The notes beneath the pieces are model-generated. The model had not been told where the DNA came from and did no database searches. It worked only from the letters and a program-made list of their open reading frames with translations. From Streptomyces sp. SJL17-4 (GTDB taxonomy: Bacteria; Actinomycetota; Actinomycetes; Streptomycetales; Streptomycetaceae), in assembly GCF_036826855.1 (NCBI RefSeq), contig NZ_CP104578.1, positions 3,472,001 to 3,536,000 on the forward strand: a stretch of DNA of 64,000 nt, given 5' to 3'. Within the stretch, counting starts at the first letter, position 1. Each line of letters starts with the position of its first letter. Shown here in pieces: positions 47,924 through 55,347 of this stretch. Both the position numbers and the translations under genes were made by a program.

Positions 47924-49269
47924 ATGACGAGTTCGATGCCTTCGCAAGCCGAGGCCCCGCCGCCGGCGGAGGCCGTCTCCGCCCCGCCGCTGCGGCGCTC
48001 GCGCGGCAGCAAGGTCGTGGGCGGTGTCTGCGGTGGCCTCGGCCGGTACTTCGACCTGGACCCGGTGATCTTCCGAGTCGTGATCGGGGTGCTCTCCGTG
48101 CCGGGGGCCTCGGGCTGATCTTCTACGGCTTCGCGTGGCTGCTGATCCCCCTCGACGGCGAGGAGGAGAACGAGGGCCGCAGACTGCTGACGGGCCGCGT
48201 CTCCGGGGGCACGCTGGCCGCCATACTGATGGCGCTGGTGGGCTCCGGGGTCTTCCTGTCCATGCTGCACAGCGGGACGATGCTGGGCTCCGCCCTGCTG
48301 GTCGCGTTCGCTCTCTCGTCGGCGGCGATCTGGTCGCGGCACCGGCAGGCCGGTGTGGTGGAGGCGGAGGGACGGGCGGACACGGCGACCGCCTCCCGGC
48401 CGGTCGCGGAGGCCCCGCCCGAGACCAAGGCCCCGCCGCTCGTCGAGTTCCCTTCCTGGTGGCGGGACCCGATCGTGAAGGACGGCTCGACGGGCAAGGT
48501 GGCCATCGGCTACCTGTGGGGGCCGCACGGCATCGTCGACCGGGACGGCCTGGTGAACGGCGAGGTGCCGAAGCCGGGCGGCCAGTGGAACGCCGGCCCT
48601 GCCGCTCCCGGGCGCCCGAAGCCCTCGATCCGGCGGAGCCCGTTCTCCATCGGCGGTCTCGTCTATCTGCTCGCCATGGTCGCGGCGGTGATCGGCACCT
48701 CCCTGACCTGGGAGAGCGAGCCGCTGGGCACCAGCCTGCAGACCGGTCTGGTCGCCGCCCTCGCGGTGTTCGGCCTCGGTCTGGTCGTCAGCAGCTTCCT
48801 CGGCAGGACCGGGTTCGGCACGATCTTCCTCACCGTGGTCACGGCGGGCCTGCTGTCCCTGACCACGGCGGTGCCCGGCCAGATCACCACGGAGTGGATA
48901 CGCGAGACGTGGAGACCGGCATCGGTCGCCGCCGTGCAGCCGCGCTACGAGCTGGGCACCGGGGTCGGCACGCTCGATCTGTCGACGCTGGCGGTCCCGG
49001 CGGGCACGACCGTGTCGTCGGACATCGAGGTGGGCGCCGGCCGGCTCAAGGTGATCGTCCCCAAGGACGCGGTCGTGAAGCTCCACGCCCAGGTGGGACT
49101 CGGCGATCTGCAGCTACCCGGCGAGCCGGCGAACGACATCGACATCTCGCCGGACCGCGATGTGACCCGGACCCTGAACCCGCCGGCCGGGACCACCCCG
49201 GCGGGCGCCCTGGACCTCTCTCTCAAGGTCAGCATCGGACAGGTGGAGGTCACCCGTGCTGCTTCATGA
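47924..49269 (+). CDS. PspC-domain membrane protein with LiaF-like C-terminus, apparent frameshift near 48105
   Basis: The first frame (RSRGSKVVGGVCGGLGRYFDLDPVIFRVVIGVLSV, a PspC domain) stops at 48118. Restoring one G in the GTGCCGGGGGCC run near 48105 lets it continue as GLGLIFYGFAWLLIPL, then through MALVGSGVFLSML and two more TM helices to a C-terminal domain. That domain (GTGVGTLDLSTLAVPAGTTVSSDIEVGAGRLKVIVPKDAVV...GLGDLQLPG) is LiaF/DUF1707-like. Total about 448 residues. It faces the PspC-type sensor kinase and very likely modulates it, as LiaF does for LiaSR in Firmicutes. The start is ATG 47924. Confidence 0.88.
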
Positions 49270-49516
49270 GTTCCGCCCCGGCAGGATGATCGCCGGGCTC
49301 ACCGCCCTCACGCTGGCCGGGCTCTACGCGGGCGACGCCACCGGGGCCTGGACGACCCCGTGGTACGTCGTGTTCCCGGTCCTCTTCGGCGGCCTGGGCA
49401 CGGCCGGCCTCGTGACCTGGATCGTCTACCGCGTCCGGCGTCGCTCGGCGAGAAGCCGGTCGAGCGACAGCACCGACGCCCCGGCCAGCAGCAGCGGCAG
49501 CCAGGCCATCAGATAG
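49256..49516 (+). CDS. Small two-TM membrane protein
   Basis: An 86-residue protein. It starts with GTG at 49256, inside the end of the LiaF-like gene (14-bp overlap). Two hydrophobic helices (MIAGLTALTLAGLYAGDATG, WYVVFPVLFGGLGTAGLVTWIVYRV) and a basic, Ser-rich tail (RRRSARSRSSDSTDAP) are seen. It is translationally coupled to the PspC gene, so it likely works with it. Its last 30 codons overlap the convergent DoxX gene end (49426-49516), and the tail has no clear conservation, so the true stop may be wrong if an indel lies here. Confidence 0.72.
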   Translation: MLLHEFRPGRMIAGLTALTLAGLYAGDATGAWTTPWYVVFPVLFGGLGTAGLVTWIVYRVRRRSARSRSSDSTDAPASSSGSQAIR

Positions 49517-50024
49517 GCGAGGTCGTTGCCGAGGTAGTACGGGTTCACCTGCCAGCTCACGGTCAGCCAGAGGCTCAGGGAGATGAGGGCGCCACCGAGG
49601 GCCGCCACGCGGGCGAAGAGACCCACGAGGGTCCCGATCCCGACGGCGAGCTCCCCGAAGGCGATGGCGTAGCCGAAGCCGGGGGGTTCTTGAGGGCGAG
49701 GTCGACCAGGGCGGGGATGGCCGAGCTGTCACGGACACCGGTCATCATCTCGCCGATGGAGCCCGTGCCGGAGTCGGCGAAGAAGGCGGAGTCGGTGAGC
49801 TTGTCGAACGCGGCGTAGATGAACGTGACCCCGAGGAAGATCCGGAGCGGAAGGAGGGCGTAGCGGGAGCCGAGTGCCTTCCACCGGTCGAGCCGGCCGG
49901 CGTCACCGGCGCGGCCCGCACCACTCGTATCGCCCGCGCCGCGGGTGCCGTCCGGGCCGCTCGTACCGCCCGCGCCGCCGGTCCCGCCGGCCGTGCCGCC
50001 CGCCCGGTCCGCGTGTGCCGTCAT
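49426..50024 (-). CDS. DoxX-family membrane protein, apparent frameshift near 49685
   Basis: The first frame, from 50024, gives a Gly/Thr-rich head, then RYALLPLRIFLGVTFIYAAFDKLTDSAFF and MTGVRDSSAIPALVDLALKNP. A run of C bases at about 49685 seems one base short. With it restored the protein continues as GFGYAIAFGELAVGIGTLVGLFARVAALGGALISLSLWLTVSWQVNPYYLGNDLAYLMAWLPLLLAGASV and ends at 49426. The total would be about 200 residues with four TM helices. The DoxX fold binds quinone- or sulfur-related partners in membranes; the specific role here is unknown. A nearby promoter is likely in the 93-bp gap. Confidence 0.83.
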
Positions 50025-50117
50025 CGTCGGTCACCTCTCCTCGCCCCGTACGACTGTTCGCGGAACGATTCTCCTCGCCCAGCCTGTGAAGGGATACGGG
50101 AAGGACGGCCGGAGGGA

Positions 50118-51359
50118 TCAATCCACGACGTCGATCGTGACCCGGTTGGTCTCGACGCCCGCCGCCGTCACGACCGAGACCTCCACCCGGCCCGGTTCCA
50201 CGTCCGCCGGGAGGGGGACGGTGAGGGCCGCGTCGGTGGGGTTGGCGAAGCCGCCCGGGACCGGGACCAGCGGCACATGGGCGTGGACCGGGCCGATCCG
50301 GACGACCAGACGGGTCAGCGGGTCGGGGGCGCCGGCCCCGGGCGGGACGAAACCGCAGCCGCGGATCTCGATGTCGTCGCCCGTGCGGATGGGGGCGTCG
50401 AGGTCGCCGGCCTCTCGGGACCGGACCACGGAGTGGATCGTGGGGCGGACGCCCTCGGTGTACTTCGCGGCGAGGTGCCAGGCCGCCGAGACGCCGACGA
50501 GGAGCACCAGGGACCAGGGCACCCCGGGGAGCCCGGCCGGGTCGTGGGCGAGGGCGACGGCCGCAAGCACCAGGACGGAGCCGGAGACGAGGACGTACTG
50601 GACGTCGGCGAGGGCGGCCCGGCCGCTGTCGTCGCAGAGCAGATCGGCGGCGCGCGGACGGTCGGCGCGCACCTTCTGGAGACGGCGGGACGCGATCCCC
50701 GCCGCGACGACGAGCCGGGCGGTCACGGTGACGGCCGACACCAGGGCGAGGACGGTCAGCAGACCGGCGCCGCGGGCGAGCGAGAAGGCGCTCACGGCGG
50801 GCGACAGGAAGGCCAGGAAGAGGAGGGTGAAGCCGAGGAACAGAAGCCAGCCGGCGGCGACGGCGCGGGTGGTGGAGAGCCGGTTGTCCTCGCCGATCAG
50901 CGGGGCGAGCAGACCGCCGCGCGCGCGGTGGGCGTGGGCGGCGGCGCTGAGCAGGACGGCGAGGACGAGGGCGGTGCAGAGACCGGCCGTCCGGGCGGAG
51001 CTCCAGCCGCCGCCCACGGCGGTGAGGGCCTGGCCGAGGAGCAGGGCGACGACGGCGCCCCAGACCGCGGCGAGTCCGCCGCGCCGTACCCGGTCGAGCC
51101 AGGCCACGCCGGCCTCCCGGCCGTGCACGGCCACCGCGCGGGCGGACTGGGCGAGCTCGTCGGAGACCCACTGGCGGGCGGCGACCGGTGAGTGGGCGAC
51201 GGCCGCGGGGACGCCGTGCCCGGCGGCGAGTTCGTCGCGCCGTGCGAGGAAGGCGGCGACGGCACGCCGGTGGCCGGTCTGTCCGCAGTGGGCGCAGCCC
51301 GCGCAGGCCGTCGCGTGCTCGCCGTACTGTCTCGCCTCTTGAACCGCCACGGTGCTCAC
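50118..51359 (-). CDS. Polytopic membrane protein with Cys/His motif and TIG-like C-terminal domain
   Basis: A 413-residue protein. The N-terminal CAGCAHCGQTGH (residues about 19-30) is a possible zinc-binding motif in the cytoplasm. About six TM helices follow (AAVWGAVVALLLGQALTAV, GLCTALVLAVLLSAAAHAH, AGWLLFLGFTLLFLAFL, LLTVLALVSAVTVTARLVV, and two near residues 255-300). The last ~110 residues (RTGDDIEIRGCGFVPP, LTRLVVRIGPVHAHV, ADVEPGRVEVSVVTAAGVETNRVTIDVVD) look like a TIG/IPT-type beta-sandwich. No function recognised. The start is GTG 51359. It is single, converging on nothing nearby. Confidence 0.78.
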   Translation of the reverse strand: MSTVAVQEARQYGEHATACAGCAHCGQTGHRRAVAAFLARRDELAAGHGVPAAVAHSPVAARQWVSDELAQSARAVAVHGREAGVAWLDRVRRGGLAAVWGAVVALLLGQALTAVGGGWSSARTAGLCTALVLAVLLSAAAHAHRARGGLLAPLIGEDNRLSTTRAVAAGWLLFLGFTLLFLAFLSPAVSAFSLARGAGLLTVLALVSAVTVTARLVVAAGIASRRLQKVRADRPRAADLLCDDSGRAALADVQYVLVSGSVLVLAAVALAHDPAGLPGVPWSLVLLVGVSAAWHLAAKYTEGVRPTIHSVVRSREAGDLDAPIRTGDDIEIRGCGFVPPGAGAPDPLTRLVVRIGPVHAHVPLVPVPGGFANPTDAALTVPLPADVEPGRVEVSVVTAAGVETNRVTIDVVD

Positions 51360-51527
51360 TTCCCGAGCTCACTTCACGACACGTACCGGTGCGTCCCGAA
51401 GGGTCAACCAGCCGTTGGTTCCACGGAATTGTGTCGCACCGGCGGCTCCCGCGCCTGCCGCGTGCGCCCCGCCGGAGGGTGATTGCCGCGCCATCGCATT
51501 GACGTACAGAAGGGTGAAGCGATGGTG

Positions 51528-52316
51528 TTACGACAGGAGTTCGGGCTCCGTGCGGCTGATCCTGCGCCAGAGGGGCTGGTAGTTGATCCATGCGACGAGG
51601 TCGCTGCCGAGCTGCTCACGGGTGGCGACGGCCTCGCGGTGGTCGATCAGGACCGGTTTCCCGGCCGCCCGCGCGGCCAGCTGTACCTGGGCGCAGCGCT
51701 CCAGGGCGATGAACCACCAGGCGGCCGCGTCGACGGAGGTGCCGACGGTGAGCAGCCCGTGGTTGCGGAGCACGATCGCCTTGAACGTGCCGAGCGCGAG
51801 GGCGATCCGGCGTCCCTCCTCGGGGTCCACGGTGACGCCGGTGTAGGCGTCGTAGAGGGCGTGGTCCTGGTAGAAGGCGCAGGCCTCCTGGGTGATCGGG
51901 TCGAGGAGTTCGCCGAGCGAGGCGAGGGCCCGGCCGTGCAGGGAGTGGGTGTGGGCGACGGCCACGGCGTCGGGCCGGGCCCGGTGGACCTGGGCGTGGA
52001 CGGTGAACGCGGCCTGGTTGACGTGCTGCCCGCCCCGTACGACCTGCCCGTCGCCGTTGACCAGGATGAGGTCGCTCGCGGCGATCTCCTCGAACGGCGC
52101 CCCGAAGGGGTTCACCCAGTAGCAGTCGGGGAGTTCGGGGTCGCGGGCGCTGATGTGGCCCGAGACGCCCTCCTCGTATCCGAACCGCCCGAAGACCCGG
52201 AGCGCGCCGGCGAGCCGCTGTTTGCGATGGGTGCGTTCCTCGTCGGCCGTCGCGTGGACGGGCGGCATGGCGAAGTGGAGCCGGTCGACGGGAACGGGGT
52301 CGGGTATCACGCTCAT
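51528..52316 (-). CDS. Class II aldolase/adducin family protein
   Basis: A 262-residue protein. GYEEGVSGHISARDPELPDCYWVNPFGAPFEEIAASDLILVNGDG opens the class II aldolase fold. VAVAHTHSLHGRALASLGELLDPITQEACAFYQD has the HxH zinc ligands, and a late His in IVLRNHGLLTVGTSVDAAAWWFIALERCAQVQLA completes the site. The family cleaves sugar phosphates (fuculose- or ribulose-phosphate) or acts on similar hydroxy-carbonyls. The exact substrate cannot be assigned from the sequence. The start ATG at 52316 has a GGCGCATG-type leader with weak SD. It is single, downstream of guaA and in the same direction. Confidence 0.88.
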   Translation of the reverse strand: MSVIPDPVPVDRLHFAMPPVHATADEERTHRKQRLAGALRVFGRFGYEEGVSGHISARDPELPDCYWVNPFGAPFEEIAASDLILVNGDGQVVRGGQHVNQAAFTVHAQVHRARPDAVAVAHTHSLHGRALASLGELLDPITQEACAFYQDHALYDAYTGVTVDPEEGRRIALALGTFKAIVLRNHGLLTVGTSVDAAAWWFIALERCAQVQLAARAAGKPVLIDHREAVATREQLGSDLVAWINYQPLWRRISRTEPELLS

Positions 52317-52398
52317 GCGCCGGAAGGTAATGCCCGGCCGGTCAAGTCACCAGAGCCCGGACGCCATGGAAGCGGGCGAAGGGGCCGGACACGACGAA

Positions 52399-52429
52399 GC
52401 CGCCGCCCCCGAACACCGGGGCGGCGGCC
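52399..52429 (-). terminator. Terminator of guaA
   Basis: GCCGCCGCCCC (52399-52409) and GGGGCGGCGGC (52418-52428) form an 11-bp stem, located 21 bp after the guaA stop. Confidence 0.8.
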
Positions 52430-52449
52430 TCATACACCTGCGGGAGGGA

Positions 52450-54042
52450 TTACTCCCACTCGATGGTGCCCGGCGGCTTGCTGGTGACGTCGAGGACGAC
52501 TCGGTTGACGTCCGCGACCTCGTTGGTGATGCGGGTCGAGATCTTGGCGAGCACGTCGTACGGCAGGCGCGACCAGTCGGCCGTCATGGCGTCCTCGGAG
52601 GAGACGGGACGCAGCACGATCGGGTGACCGTAGGTGCGGCCGTCGCCCTGGACACCCACGGAGCGGACGTCGGCGAGCAGGACGACCGGGCACTGCCAGA
52701 TCTCGCGGTCGAGACCGGCCGCGGTGAGCTCCTCGCGGGCGATCGCGTCGGCCTCGCGCAGCAGGTCCAGGCGCTCCTTGGTGACCTCGCCGACGATGCG
52801 GATGCCGAGGCCGGGGCCGGGGAACGGCTGGCGCTGGACGATCTCCTCGGGCAGGCCGAGCTCCTGGCCGACCATGCGGACCTCGTCCTTGAAGAGCTGG
52901 CGCAGCGGCTCGACAAGCTCGAACTCGATGTCGTCGGGGAGGCCGCCCACGTTGTGGTGGGACTTGATGTTGGCGGTGCCGGTGCCACCGCCGGACTCGA
53001 CGATGTCCGGGTAGAGCGTGCCCTGGACGAGGAACGCGACCTCGGGGCCCTCCTCCTGGAGGATCTCCAGCTGCGCCTGCTCGAAGACCCGGATGAACTC
53101 GCGGCCGATGATCTTCCGCTTGGTCTCGGGGTCGGAGACGCCGGCGAGGGCGGTGAGGAATCGCTCCTGCGCGTCGACGACCTTGAGGTTGACGCCGGTG
53201 GAGGCGACGAAGTCCTTCTCGACCTGCTCGGTCTCGCCCTTGCGCATGAGGCCGTGGTCGACGTACACGCAGGTGAGCTGCGAGCCGATGGCCTTCTGCA
53301 CGAGCGCGGCGGCCACGGCGGAGTCGACGCCGCCGGAGAGGCCGCAGACGGCGCGCTTGTCGCCGACCTGGGCGCGGATGGCCGCGACCTGCTCCTCGAT
53401 CACGTTGCCCGTGGTCCAGCTGGGCTCGATGCCGGCGCCGCGGTAGAGGAAGTGCTCCAGGATCTGCTGGCCGTGCGTGGAGTGCAGCACCTCGGGGTGG
53501 TACTGGACGCCGTAGAGCTTCTTCTCGTCGTTCTCGAAGGCGGCGACCGGCACGACGTCCGTGGACGCGGTGACGGCGAAGCCCTCGGGGGCGGCGGAGC
53601 AGGCGTCGCCGTGCGACATCCACACGGACTGCTCGACCGGGGTGCCCTCGAAGAGGGTGGAGCCGGCCTTGGAGACGTGCAGCCCCGTACGGCCGTACTC
53701 GCGGGCGCCGGTGTTGTCGACGGTGCCACCGAGGGTCGTCGCCATCAGCTGGAAGCCGTAGCACATACCGAAGACGGGGACACCCGCCTCGAAGATCGCA
53801 CGGTCGAGGCGCGGGGCGCCCTCGGCGTACACGGAGGACGGGCCGCCGGAGAGGATGATCGCCTTCGGGTTCTTGGCCAGCATCTCGGCCACCGGCATGG
53901 TGGACGGGACGATCTCGCTGTAGACCCGGGCCTCACGGACGCGGCGGGCGATGAGCTGGGCGTACTGGGCGCCGAAGTCGACAACGAGGACTACGTCCGG
54001 GTTGGTGACGTCGGGCGCGGCAGCGGGGGTCGCTGATGACAC
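52450..54042 (-). CDS. guaA: GMP synthase (glutamine-hydrolysing)
   Basis: A 530-residue enzyme making GMP from XMP with glutamine and ATP. The amidotransferase domain shows [45 protein letters not shown] with catalytic Cys, and GVQYHPEV with catalytic His and Glu. The ATP-pyrophosphatase domain shows [37 protein letters not shown] and [10 protein letters not shown]. The dimerisation region ends with GTIEWE. Start is GTG at 54042, with GGAAGG upstream. The length is normal. In the 5' leader a UUCG-capped hairpin (54073-54086, minus strand CCCCC-TTCG-GGGGG) lies 30 bp before the start and may affect expression. Confidence 0.98.
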   Translation of the reverse strand: MSSATPAAAPDVTNPDVVLVVDFGAQYAQLIARRVREARVYSEIVPSTMPVAEMLAKNPKAIILSGGPSSVYAEGAPRLDRAIFEAGVPVFGMCYGFQLMATTLGGTVDNTGAREYGRTGLHVSKAGSTLFEGTPVEQSVWMSHGDACSAAPEGFAVTASTDVVPVAAFENDEKKLYGVQYHPEVLHSTHGQQILEHFLYRGAGIEPSWTTGNVIEEQVAAIRAQVGDKRAVCGLSGGVDSAVAAALVQKAIGSQLTCVYVDHGLMRKGETEQVEKDFVASTGVNLKVVDAQERFLTALAGVSDPETKRKIIGREFIRVFEQAQLEILQEEGPEVAFLVQGTLYPDIVESGGGTGTANIKSHHNVGGLPDDIEFELVEPLRQLFKDEVRMVGQELGLPEEIVQRQPFPGPGLGIRIVGEVTKERLDLLREADAIAREELTAAGLDREIWQCPVVLLADVRSVGVQGDGRTYGHPIVLRPVSSEDAMTADWSRLPYDVLAKISTRITNEVADVNRVVLDVTSKPPGTIEWE

Positions 54043-54185
54043 TACGGCGGCCTTCCGGCGGTAGGAGGAGGGTCCCCCGAAGGGGGTGCTATTTGTCGAT
54101 TCTACCGGCGCGCCGGTGTCGCTTTTCGTCTCACCATCCGAACCCGGGTTGGCTCCGGTCCGTCGCGGGGGTCCATACTGTCGCC

Positions 54186-54257
54186 ATGCGCAAGCTCACG
54201 ACCTTCGTCTTTACCTATGGCAACCGGCCCACCGGCTGCCATGGTCGTGCTGCTTGA
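54186..54257 (+). CDS. Leader peptide, putative Phe/Tyr attenuator for chorismate mutase
   Basis: A 23-codon open frame beginning ATGCGCAAGCTC ([17 protein letters not shown]). It carries TTC GTC TTT ACC TAT in a row, that is Phe-Val-Phe-Thr-Tyr. TTT and TAT are very rare in this GC-rich genome, so ribosomes should be sensitive to charged tRNA-Phe and tRNA-Tyr here. The stop is followed 24 nt later by a strong hairpin with a T-rich tail, then a good ribosome site and the chorismate mutase ATG at 54364. This is the classic arrangement of ribosome-mediated transcription attenuation. The call is inferred; no antiterminator pairing was proven. Confidence 0.72.
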   Translation: MRKLTTFVFTYGNRPTGCHGRAA

Positions 54258-54281
54258 GCAACTGACAAGCGACTTCCCAGG

Positions 54282-54318
54282 CGCCCCGGGCTGACAGCCC
54301 GGGGCGTTCTGTCGTTCC
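54282..54318 (+). terminator. Attenuator terminator before chorismate mutase
   Basis: CGCCCCGGGCT and AGCCCGGGGCG (54282-54306) form an 11-bp stem with a GAC loop, followed by TTCTGTCGTTCC. It lies between the leader peptide and the chorismate mutase gene, so transcription would stop unless translation of the leader changes folding. Confidence 0.82.
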
Positions 54319-54363
54319 CGGGCCGGTTCGCCCCGGGGCATCCGACACCCCAGGAGCCCCACC

Positions 54364-54657
54364 ATGACGACGAACACCGCCACCCCCGAGAAGACCGGCG
54401 CCCGCACCGACGAGGCGGCAGCGCTGATCGGTGACTCCCGTGAGCGCATCGACGCGCTCGACGACCGGATCATCGGTCTCATCCAGGAACGGATGGCCGT
54501 CTCGGCCGTCATCCAGGAGGCGCGGATCTCCTCCGGCGGCCGTCGGGTGAACCTGGCCCGCGAGATGGAGGTCCTCGGCCACTACAGGGACGCCCTCGGC
54601 AAGCCGGGTACGGCGCTGGCGATGACGATGCTGGAGCTGTGCCGGGGCCGCATCTGA
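54364..54657 (+). CDS. Chorismate mutase (AroQ-type)
   Basis: A 97-residue AroQ-fold protein catalysing chorismate to prephenate, the entry to phenylalanine and tyrosine synthesis. The helical core starts IGDSRERIDALDDRIIGLIQERMAVSAVIQEARIS (conserved Arg and Asp residues that form the active site with a second subunit). It continues with GGRRVNLAREMEVLGHYRDALGKPGTALAMTMLELCRGRI. Length and motifs match stand-alone actinobacterial chorismate mutases. The start at 54364 has AGGAG eight bases before it. The upstream leader and hairpin suggest control by aromatic amino acids. It is 321 bp from guaA and divergent from it. Confidence 0.93.
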   Translation: MTTNTATPEKTGARTDEAAALIGDSRERIDALDDRIIGLIQERMAVSAVIQEARISSGGRRVNLAREMEVLGHYRDALGKPGTALAMTMLELCRGRI

Positions 54658-55297
54658 GCGCGCGCTCGCGTGAGCGGGTGCGTCCCCGCGGCGGAGCGGG
54701 TGCTCTGCGCGACCGGGCCCGTCCCCGCAGCCGAGCGTGCGCTCGCGTATCCGGGTGTGTCCCCGCATCTGAGTTCGGGCCCGCTCTCACCCGTACGGCG
54801 CGTGACCGGCTCCGGCCCGGCTTCGTTGGTCCGGGTGTCCGTGCCAGCCAGGGGCGGGCCCGTAAGAAACCACGCGTGGCTTCGCTGGGGCGTGTGGCGT
54901 ACCCCAGGTACGTCGTGGGACCTCGCACCAGCGCTTGTGACCGGACAGCAGGGGACAGCAGCCCGGTCACCCAGAAGGAGCGGTCGGCCCCGGGGACGCT
55001 CGGGGCCGGCCGCAACCGGCTCTCCCGGTCGCGACCGCGACCACTGGCTCCGTCCCCCTCCGTCCCCTCCGACCCTCTCCCACGCGGCGCAACCCCCGGC
55101 GCCGCCCCGCTCGGCACCGCCGCTGCCCTGACACCGGTGCCGACCCCCAAGGGCCCCGTGCCGCGACCGGAATCGCGCCACGGGGCCCTGCCCATACGCA
55201 TCCCCTTCGATGTGACGCGCGTCACATGAAGATCTCGTGCAACCGCTACAACCATCCCCGCCGGTCGCGGGTCATCTATGCAGCAACACCAAAGCTG
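54658..55297. other. About 640-bp region without a supported gene
   Basis: Several overlapping open frames occur on both strands but none has a plausible product: they are Arg/Pro/Ser-rich with no domain signal and weak starts. The first 100 bp contain imperfect GCTCGCGT and GTCCCCGC repeats. Near 54905-54915 is a GTACCCCAGGTAC-like palindrome (TACCCCAGGTA). The right end holds a CRP-like site (listed separately) and an AT-richer tract (CATCTATGCAGCAACACCAAAG) that could be a promoter. Confidence 0.5.
55211..55226. promoter_or_regulatory. Perfect CRP-type palindrome TGTGACGCGCGTCACA
   Basis: A 16-bp perfect palindrome that fits the CRP/Fnr half-site TGTGA...TCACA with a six-base centre. It lies in a gene-free gap, downstream of the convergent GMC gene and about 550 bp after the chorismate mutase stop. 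Streptomyces Crp binds GTGA-N6-TCAC sites. Because no start codon follows within 100 bp, its target is unclear; a small RNA or a distant promoter is possible. Confidence 0.65.
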
Positions 55298-55337
55298 GTA
55301 GGGGCGCTGCACTCGGAGGGGGTGCAGCGCCCCTTAC
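55298..55337 (-). terminator. Terminator of the GMC gene
   Basis: GTAGGGGCGCTGCAC and GTGCAGCGCCCCTTAC (55298-55337) form a long stem with one mismatch and a GGAGGG-rich loop, just after the GMC stop at 55348 on the minus strand. Confidence 0.82.
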
Positions 55338-55347
55338 CTGTGTCCGT

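Noticed and set aside
54639..55229. Open frames of 196 aa (+) and 267 aa (-) in the 640-bp gap after chorismate mutase
   Set aside because: Both translate to Arg/Pro/Ser-rich sequence without domains, signals or credible ribosome sites, and they overlap each other on opposite strands. They look like high-GC shadows.
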